A stretch of DNA of 47,547 nt from CAZVCJ01 sp964625745. GTDB taxonomy: Bacteria > Chloroflexota > Anaerolineae > VGOG01. Each line of letters begins with the position of its first letter. The first letter of the stretch is position 1. The DNA lies in contig CAZVCJ010000010.1 of NCBI GenBank assembly GCA_964625745.1, positions 1 through 47,547 on the forward strand. Direction: 5' to 3'. A program made the translations under genes and the position numbers. The notes beneath the pieces are model-generated. The model saw nothing but the letters and a program-made list of their open reading frames with translations. It was not told the origin of the DNA and ran no database searches. Below are positions 42,082-47,547 of the stretch, piece by piece.

Positions 42082-43176
42082 TCAATCTACCTCCAACCTG
42101 CTCCCGACGCCCACCCGAATGAAGTCCTCCCCGTATTCCCTCTCGAAGATGCTTCGGGCCAGGTCGCCGGAGCAGTGGCAGGGAGCCGCTTTTTGCACCC
42201 CCAACTCCCGAAAATCCTCGACGATGCCCTCAATGGTGGCCTGGCTCGCCCCGCCCAGGTGGAAGCCGCCGGTCACGAGATAAACCTCCTCGCCCGTTAT
42301 CTCCTTTGCCTGGGCCACGATGTTCACGACGCCGGGGTGGGCGCAGCCGGTGATAACCACTGAACCTCGCCCCGTGACCAGCACCAGCGACTGCTCAATA
42401 ATGCTGCTTCCCATCTCCCCGGTGGTGTAGATGCCTTCCGCTATCTCCATCGGCTCGTGGATCTCCACTACGCGGGCGTGGGCCTCGGCCTGCTCCTTGA
42501 AGCTGACCGGGAAGGAGCGGGGGAGGTAGACGGTGGTTTCCTCGTTGACGGCCAGGAGGCCCCCCAGCCCGCCGACGTGGTCGTCGTGGATGTGGGAGAG
42601 GACGACGATGTCTATCTCAGCCGGGTCCAGTCCCAGCGTCTCCATATTCGAGAGCAGGGTCGGCGCATCCCCGCCGGTGTCGAAGAGCAGGGTGAGGTCA
42701 CCCCGCTCCACCAGGCAGGCGAAGCCCCAGGCCGTGCGCAGCCGGGGATCGTAGGCGTTGTTGTCGTAGACGATTGTCATTTTCATCCTCCCAACGGCCT
42801 CAGTTGGCGTCGGCTCGGGCGTGGGGGTCGGGCTAAGCATCGGGGTCGGTGTGGCTTGGCAGGGAGTCGAGGTGGCAGCGGGCGTGGGAGTTAGAGTAGC
42901 GGTCGGGGCGGGCGTTCCAGTTGGAGCCGGGGTGGCAGTGAGCGCGGGAGGCAACGTAGCGATCGCTCGCTTGGGCGTGGGAGCCAGAGTAACGGTCGGG
43001 ATGAGTGTCGCGGTCCGAATCGGGATGGCAGTGAATGTAGGAAGCGACGTCGGCGTAGGGGTCGCCCGCTCCGGCGTGGGAGAAGCTATCCCCGACGGCG
43101 CGCAACCAATTGCAAACAGGCAAATCAGCCCAACCAACACTGAGAGCGCCAATCGAGCCAGGCCTCGCTCGTTCAT
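42082..43176 (-). CDS. Surface lipoprotein with Thr/Pro-rich linker and an MBL domain
   Basis: The 364-aa product has a lipobox Cys (FAIGCAPSG), about 100 residues of Thr/Pro/Ala-rich repeats (TPTPAAT, TPTPEPTPTE), and a C-terminal MBL domain with SHIHDDHVGG and an ending close to that of 37026-37724. The linker would hold the enzyme domain off the membrane, on the outer face. The cupin gene lies 12 bp downstream. The catalytic domain is otherwise close to copy 2. Confidence 0.82.
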   Translation of the reverse strand: MNERGLARLALSVLVGLICLFAIGCAPSGIASPTPERATPTPTSLPTFTAIPIRTATLIPTVTLAPTPKRAIATLPPALTATPAPTGTPAPTATLTPTPAATSTPCQATPTPMLSPTPTPEPTPTEAVGRMKMTIVYDNNAYDPRLRTAWGFACLVERGDLTLLFDTGGDAPTLLSNMETLGLDPAEIDIVVLSHIHDDHVGGLGGLLAVNEETTVYLPRSFPVSFKEQAEAHARVVEIHEPMEIAEGIYTTGEMGSSIIEQSLVLVTGRGSVVITGCAHPGVVNIVAQAKEITGEEVYLVTGGFHLGGASQATIEGIVEDFRELGVQKAAPCHCSGDLARSIFEREYGEDFIRVGVGSRLEVD

Positions 43177-43209
43177 TACTCCCCCCTCTGCTCAGCCAGC
43201 AGCTCCAGG

Positions 43210-43329
43210 GGAAAGAGTACCTCGGATAAAGAAATACACGATAATCACACCTCCTGCCGTCCAAAGGGGGCATTTTGTCTCAGCTTGTGATTGAACATCG
43301 TGTATTTCCACATCCGTGGTACTCTTTCC
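43210..43329. repeat. 120-bp inverted repeat between the MBL lipoprotein and receiver genes
   Basis: Arms at 43210-43242 and 43297-43329 are 33 bp, imperfect (both contain AAAGAGTACC/GGTACTCTTT and AATACACGAT/ATCGTGTATT). An inner 54 bp has further AATCACA/TGTGATT pairing. No gene lies in the 190-bp spacer. It looks like a MITE-type element or a strong transcript hairpin. Confidence 0.8.
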
Positions 43330-43366
43330 GCCATCACCCAAATTCACTCATCGCTACAAACGAATC

Positions 43367-43777
43367 CTACAGAGGATACTCAAGTTCTTCTCGTCGCTCT
43401 CCCAGCATCTCTTTGATGATGTCTACGAGCGCCTCCGGGTCAACCGGTTTGTCCAGGAACACGTCCACCGGCAGGTAGTCTTTATCGGGAGCGAAGCGGT
43501 AGGGCACCTCTCTGACATTGTGCACGTTAGTGAGAATAACGATAGGCAACGCCGTCAGATCGTGTTCCTCCCTGATTTCACGGGCCACGTCGAATCCCTC
43601 ATAGCCTGTCGGCATCATGACGTCCAGGACCACAAGGTCGGGTTCGGTGCTCAAGACTTTGTTGATCCCTTCCTCTGGCGTCGTCGCCGTATCTACCTCG
43701 AAGTCGTGGGCTTCGAGCACCATCTGAAAGACATAGTTGAAATCCGGGTCATCGTCTATGATCAATATCCTTGCCAT
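43367..43777 (-). CDS. Orphan response-regulator receiver
   Basis: A 136-aa single REC domain: DDDPD pair, phosphoacceptor Asp in LVVLDVMMP and Lys in DVFLDKPVD. No output domain and no kinase gene lie next to it. It resembles the receiver at 5514-5915, including the RFAPDKDYLPVDVF segment. Its partner might be that kinase. The stop lies about 37 bp after the inverted repeat at 43210-43329. Confidence 0.87.
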   Translation of the reverse strand: MARILIIDDDPDFNYVFQMVLEAHDFEVDTATTPEEGINKVLSTEPDLVVLDVMMPTGYEGFDVAREIREEHDLTALPIVILTNVHNVREVPYRFAPDKDYLPVDVFLDKPVDPEALVDIIKEMLGERREELEYPL

Positions 43778-43779
43778 GA

Positions 43780-45129
43780 CTATCTCCCTCGCTCACGCAT
43801 CTGTTTTATGGCCATCTCTGCGGCGTTCACCATGTGATAGGCAATAGGTGAGGCAGTCAGAGCAGGGTGAGTGCCCGCCTGGAACATAGCAATGTCCTCG
43901 GCGGTCATGCGGTTTTGCACGCAGGCGGAGATGGCATTGATGACCTCGCCCGCCGCCGCGCCGCCCATAACCTGCCCGCCCAGAATTACGCCGGAGTTCC
44001 GCTCGAACACTAATTTTAGCCTGGTGTTCACCGCGCCCGGCATGAGGCCAGGGTGACGATTGGGACCTTGAATGGTGACGGCAACCACATCGTAACCACG
44101 CTTCTCGGCCATTCCCTCGGTCAATCCGGCGGTGGCCAGCGCGTGATTCCCCACCGCCGTTGACCAGACGCCCACCGTGCCAATGTTCTCACGCCTGATG
44201 CCAAATAGGTTAGCTCCGGCGATGCGCGCCTCCAGCGTAGCGATGGACGCCAACTTGAGCGGCGAGGGCCTTCCACCGAAGAAAGATATCTTTTCAGCGC
44301 AGTCTCCGCAGGCATAGATGTTAGCATCGGACGTCTGCATCGTCCGATCCACCGCGATGCTGCCTGTCAGGCCGATGCGCAGCCCGGCTTTTCGGGCCAT
44401 ATCCACGTTGGCCACGGCTCCGATGCCCAGGATCACGACGTCGGCCTTGATCTCATCGCCATCGGAAAGAACGACCTTTTCCACCTTTCCATCGCCGGCG
44501 ATTTTCTCCACTCTGGCAGAGGTGCGGAGGTTGATCCCCCGCGATTCGAGCACTTTCTCCATCTCGATGCACAGTTCCTCATCATATGCCAGAGCCAGGC
44601 AATGCGGCAGCATCTCAACGATGGTGACGTTCTTGTCACCCGCCTTGTTGATCTCATCCCCAAGCTCAATGCCGATGAAGCCGCCGCCGATGATGACCAC
44701 GTCCTCGACGGTTTCGAGCCGCTGCTGAAGCCCGCTCAGATATTCGACATCCTTGACCACCGCGTACACGCCGTCCAGGTCGAAGCCCGGTATCGGCGGC
44801 ATAGCAGGTCTTGAGCCTGTGGCGACGATGAGCCGCTCGTAGCCCACGTCGCCTTCAGTGGTGTGAAGGACCTGGCCTTCTCGGTCTATGTCCGTGGCCT
44901 CGGCGAGAAGTAGCTCGATGTTGTTCTTTTCAAGTACCGCGTCACCGATGAGATTCTTCTGGGGAGTTCCTACCGTGCCGAAGACGTAAGGAATACCGCA
45001 CGGTATCAGAACCTGCTTCTCCTTACGCACCAGAAGGATCTTTTTGTCCGGGTAGTGTCGCCGCGCCGTAATCGCAGCGGTCAGGCCGGCAGCACTTCCT
45101 CCAATAACGACGATGTCGGCTCGTTCCAT
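43780..45129 (-). CDS. NADH oxidase/CoA-disulfide-reductase-like flavoprotein 2
   Basis: A 449-aa FAD enzyme with VVIGGSAAGLTAA, the redox Cys in VLIPCGIPYVFG, NAD-binding VVIIGGGFIGIELG and ACGDCAEK in the C-terminal half. I start at ATG 45129 (MERADIVVIGG); the frame upstream to 45321 is encoded by repeats and not conserved. It is 2 bp upstream of the receiver gene. It is a relative of the flavoprotein at 34637-36034, without the inserted peptide. Confidence 0.87.
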   Translation of the reverse strand: MERADIVVIGGSAAGLTAAITARRHYPDKKILLVRKEKQVLIPCGIPYVFGTVGTPQKNLIGDAVLEKNNIELLLAEATDIDREGQVLHTTEGDVGYERLIVATGSRPAMPPIPGFDLDGVYAVVKDVEYLSGLQQRLETVEDVVIIGGGFIGIELGDEINKAGDKNVTIVEMLPHCLALAYDEELCIEMEKVLESRGINLRTSARVEKIAGDGKVEKVVLSDGDEIKADVVILGIGAVANVDMARKAGLRIGLTGSIAVDRTMQTSDANIYACGDCAEKISFFGGRPSPLKLASIATLEARIAGANLFGIRRENIGTVGVWSTAVGNHALATAGLTEGMAEKRGYDVVAVTIQGPNRHPGLMPGAVNTRLKLVFERNSGVILGGQVMGGAAAGEVINAISACVQNRMTAEDIAMFQAGTHPALTASPIAYHMVNAAEMAIKQMRERGR

Positions 45130-45174
45130 TTTTTGTTCGTACCCCTTTCCCTTTTGTAAGTTAATGTGACTCTG

Positions 45175-45398
45175 CTGAAAAAAAGCTCCCGCACCCGGGT
45201 GCGGCAATCGGCCCGAGGCCTGTCCTGAGCCTTGTCCTGAGTTAGTCGAAGGGCTGTCGAAGGGACGGGCCTCAGAGCGACCTTTTTTCAGTGCACGTAA
45301 CCGCTGCTCAGGCTGTGTCATTGCGAGGCGGCGCTTTTCCGCCGAAGCAATCCCCTACTCGCGCATTGGAGATTGCTTCGCTTCGCTCGCAATGACAC
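45175..45398. repeat. Two palindromic repeats in tandem between flavoprotein 2 and Nudix genes
   Basis: The first, 45175-45291, has CTGAAAAAAAG and CTTTTTTCAG-like ends, an inner GCACCCGGGTGC palindrome and a CTTGTCCTGAGTTAGTCGAAGG tract. The second, 45315-45398, has GTGTCATTGCGAG and CTCGCAATGACAC arms with the GCAATC/GATTGC motif, a widespread type of intergenic repeat. Together they fill the 335-bp spacer, and no gene is apparent in it. Confidence 0.75.
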
Positions 45399-45464
45399 TT
45401 GAGTAGTCACCAGTGCACTCATTGTATTATAGGCCAAGCGTGCATATTGGCAAAAAGTGTGATG

Positions 45465-45947
45465 TTAGCGGAAGAAAGCCCGCCCATTGAAATTGAACGC
45501 ATCGCGGGCCTTAGCGACGCAGCAAGAGAACATCGGCAGCAGCTCATCGTCCGGGCCAAAGTAACGCGCCCCCACGATCTCCTCCATGTCCGGCTGGAGC
45601 GTGCCGCCCACCACCTGACACTCGAAGAAGAGTATCACTGGCTGGACCTGGTCGCCGTTGGGATACGTGATGGCATAATCGGGGCTGGAGTAAACGCCGA
45701 TGAGCGCCACCGGCTCCACTTCCAGCCCCGTCTCCTCGTGCACTTCGCGTATCACCGCTTCGTCGGCACGCTCGCCCAACTCCATCGCTCCGCCGGGAAA
45801 GCTCCACAGATTGATGCCGTCGCTGCGCCGCACCAGCAGGATACGGCCCTGTTCATCGCGGATACAGGCAGCAGCGGCGGGATGCAACAGTGGATCGTGC
45901 CCTATGCAGCTCCGCAGGCGAACGAAGTAGTCCGACATTCCACTCAC
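45465..45947 (-). CDS. Nudix hydrolase
   Basis: A 160-aa protein with a full Nudix box: GAMELGERADEAVIREVHEE then TGLEV. Substrate is not clear; nucleoside diphosphate derivatives are the usual ones. The GTG at 45947 has AGGAGG about eleven bases upstream; ATG 45938 is an alternative. Spacer 45948-46182 has no gene. Confidence 0.9.
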   Translation of the reverse strand: MSGMSDYFVRLRSCIGHDPLLHPAAAACIRDEQGRILLVRRSDGINLWSFPGGAMELGERADEAVIREVHEETGLEVEPVALIGVYSSPDYAITYPNGDQVQPVILFFECQVVGGTLQPDMEEIVGARYFGPDDELLPMFSCCVAKARDAFNFNGRAFFR

Positions 45948-46182
45948 AGCCAGGCCAACCTCCTTGGTTTCACGCCCTGTCTTCTACATGCCAGTTGCAG
46001 CTCCTTTTTTGCTACAAAGTGGCATCCTCGCCACGCCTAATGAGGCGCAAAACACGGGGCAGGGACGTCCCTCAATAGCAAATAAGAGAAACTGTGCCTT
46101 GCCTCAAGGGAAAGTGTACGGTAAGCTAAAATAGGCGATCATCTTACCAAAGCATCTGCGTCCTCCAAGATATTGAAACGCA

Positions 46183-46941
46183 TTATTGCAAGACAACGTC
46201 CTTGATGATAATCAACGCGGCGACACCCAGCAATACGCAGCCAAAGACCCTCTTGACAGCGCGGGACTTCATTCGGCTCGCCATCACGCGAGATCCAAGC
46301 TGGCTCCCGGCCAATACCGCGGCCACACAAACCACCCAAACGCCCCATCGCGGCTGGGCCGCCGTTGCCAGGTGGGAGACAAAGCTGGACAGGCCAGAGC
46401 AAGTCACGATGGGAGCTGAGGTGGCGGCCGCCACCTTGGCTTCCAAACCCGCACTGTACAAGAGCGGCACGACGAAAGAGCCCCCGCCGCGTCCAATCAG
46501 CCCGGCGACCAATCCCAGGCCGCTACCAGTCGCCAGGCCCAAGGTCACCCGGCCTCGGGAGGACATCCCGCCGCGTTGGGGCCTCCAACCGGAGAGCATC
46601 AGGATCGCCGCTGCGGCGGTGAACAGCGCAAAGAAGGTCAGCAGCGGCTTGACGGGCAATTGCACGTTCAGCCATGCTCCAATCGGCGCGAAGACAACCA
46701 TCGTCGCAGCGAATGGAAGCGCCACCCGCCAGGCGACAAGCCGCTTGCGGCCGTAAGTCACCGCAGCGGAGGCGCTGTTGACGAGATTCAACAACATGCC
46801 TAATGGAATGGCCTCGGTCTTGAAATCCATTCCTGTCCAGAACAGAATGGGAATGTACAGCTGTGACCCTCCCATACCGAGCATGGAGAAGACGAAGGCG
46901 ATGACGAAGAAGATAGGCGCGGACAAATAGGCTGTATCCAT
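46183..46941 (-). CDS. TauE/SafE-family (TSUP) membrane transporter
   Basis: A 252-aa protein with about eight transmembrane helices, with FSMLGMGGSQLYIP in the first repeat and GLIGRGGGSFVVPLL in the second, the inverted-repeat signatures of the family. Transports sulfur-containing anions or thiols in other organisms. I start at ATG 46941 with AGGAG upstream. The frame upstream overlaps the NifU-like gene. Confidence 0.87.
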   Translation of the reverse strand: MDTAYLSAPIFFVIAFVFSMLGMGGSQLYIPILFWTGMDFKTEAIPLGMLLNLVNSASAAVTYGRKRLVAWRVALPFAATMVVFAPIGAWLNVQLPVKPLLTFFALFTAAAAILMLSGWRPQRGGMSSRGRVTLGLATGSGLGLVAGLIGRGGGSFVVPLLYSAGLEAKVAAATSAPIVTCSGLSSFVSHLATAAQPRWGVWVVCVAAVLAGSQLGSRVMASRMKSRAVKRVFGCVLLGVAALIIIKDVVLQ

Positions 46942-46981
46942 TGTGGACTCCTGGCTGGACGCAGAACAGCAGGTGGTGACG

Positions 46982-47440
46982 CTACCCAGAAGCTCCACCC
47001 TCGGCACGAAGCCGGTCTGCGATAGCCTCTCGCAGCGTGCTCACCGCCAGCTCGGCGCAGTGGACGCTTTCCTCGGGCAGGCCACCCAAGGCAGCAAGCA
47101 GGTCTTGCGGTGTGATCTGACCCGCTCCCCCCAGCGACATCCCCCGTGCCATCGTGGTGAGCATACTTCCACAGGCCACCGACGGGCCACAGCCGTCGGT
47201 CATAAAAGTGGCCTCCCTAATCCTCGCCCCGTTCAGCCGCAGGTAGACCTCCATCGTGTCACCGCACCAGCCATGAACGATCCCGTAGGCGTCCGGCTCG
47301 GCCATGCGGCCCAGGTTACTGGGATTGTGGGCCTCCTCGATGACTTTGGCTGAGTAGAGCGCCCGCTCCTGTTCGATGATCTGCTGCCGCAACTCCGCCA
47401 CCAGGCGGTCAAAGTTAGTCTCTTCTCCTCGATGCTCCAT
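46982..47440 (-). CDS. NifU/IscU-type iron-sulfur scaffold
   Basis: A 152-aa scaffold protein with three conserved Cys: in HGWCGDTMEV, in TDGCGPSVACGS and in ESVHCAELAVSTL. It builds and hands on iron-sulfur clusters. There is no Cys desulfurase gene next to it. The start ATG overlaps the stop of the upstream gene (TGATG), so the two are coupled. It lies upstream of the TSUP transporter. Confidence 0.88.
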   Translation of the reverse strand: MEHRGEETNFDRLVAELRQQIIEQERALYSAKVIEEAHNPSNLGRMAEPDAYGIVHGWCGDTMEVYLRLNGARIREATFMTDGCGPSVACGSMLTTMARGMSLGGAGQITPQDLLAALGGLPEESVHCAELAVSTLREAIADRLRAEGGASG

Positions 47441-47547
47441 CAGATGCTGATCTCGACCTTTCCCTTCTTAAATCCTTTGAGCGGCGACAGCATCCCCAAG
47501 ATAGTGCCTCTCACGATGTCGGAGATAAAGGGATTCATGGGCATCAG
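47440..47547 (-). CDS. C-terminal part of an unidentified gene (cut by window edge)
   Basis: The last 35 codons of a gene upstream of the NifU-like one, ending KKGKVEISI. The segment MNPFISDIVRGTILGML is reminiscent of the C-terminus of molybdopterin-guanine-dinucleotide MobB-type proteins, but that is weak. It overlaps the NifU-like start by one base. Confidence 0.5.
   Translation of the reverse strand: MMPMNPFISDIVRGTILGMLSPLKGFKKGKVEISI

Noticed and set aside
45130..45321. N-terminal extension of flavoprotein 2
   Set aside because: These codons come from repeats (FDSPSTNSGQ-like) and precede the clear start of the FAD-binding motif at 45129.

Overview
The window looks like a scaffold from an anaerobic, hydrogen-metabolising, GC-rich bacterium, most likely assembled from a metagenome. 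A run of exactly 100 N is flanked by an exact 55-bp repeat, which is typical of a short-read assembler. No rRNA or marker gene fixes the taxon. The gene mix (group 3b hydrogenase, CooC/CooT, SelD) and the dense load of short palindromic repeats suggest a Chloroflexota-like lineage, but that is inference. Nearly every gene lies on the minus strand. The exception is one nucleotidyltransferase/HEPN pair.

Region 1 (1-13.7 kb) is a hydrogenase locus. Read in the direction of transcription it holds hypF, hydB, hydG, a DUF2283 gene, hydD, hydA and a maturation protease. These are followed by a receiver/histidine-kinase pair, a double-ACT protein, hypC, a DUF429 gene, hypD and the start of hypE. The four hyd genes encode a cytoplasmic NAD(P)-linked group 3b [NiFe] hydrogenase (sulfhydrogenase type), and the hyp genes make and insert its Fe(CN)2CO and nickel. 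A good sigma70-type promoter precedes hypF. Repeats have entered the genes in frame: a 180-bp MITE-like insertion with a 9-bp target duplication in hypD, and four short repeats in hypF.

Region 2 (14.2-19.8 kb) is a compact four-gene operon: an N6-adenine DNA methyltransferase, a protein with two GHKL ATPase domains (one MutL/MORC-like, one histidine-kinase-like), a receiver-domain protein with an unknown C-terminal domain, and a HEPN-like protein. It looks like a signalling-coupled DNA modification or defence module, and it is the strongest candidate here for an undescribed system.

Region 3 (20.1-28.3 kb) holds an ABC-2 exporter with an isoprenylcysteine-methyltransferase-like protein, a peptide deformylase, a ZnuABC-type metal importer, a cation-diffusion-facilitator fused to a NifX/NifB-like domain, and a radical SAM protein.

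Region 4 (28.4-36.0 kb) centres on selD. Its catalytic residue is encoded by an in-frame UGA followed by a good bacterial SECIS hairpin, so the true gene starts upstream of the obvious ORF. The MFS gene just upstream of selD also has one in-frame UGA. Around them are small iron-sulfur proteins, a duplicated coiled-coil microprotein, a DUF1684 protein, a methyltransferase and a CoA-disulfide-reductase-like flavoprotein.

Region 5 (36.2-47.5 kb) starts with the plus-strand MNT/HEPN toxin-antitoxin pair. It continues with metallo-beta-lactamase-fold proteins, a CooC/CooT nickel-delivery pair, a glutaredoxin-like/thioredoxin fusion, a DUF59 protein, a methyltransferase, a cupin, an orphan receiver, a second flavoprotein, a Nudix hydrolase, a TauE/SafE-type transporter, a NifU-like scaffold and the tail of one more gene. 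Nickel, iron-sulfur, selenium and thiol chemistry recur along the window, which fits support of metalloenzymes such as the hydrogenase.
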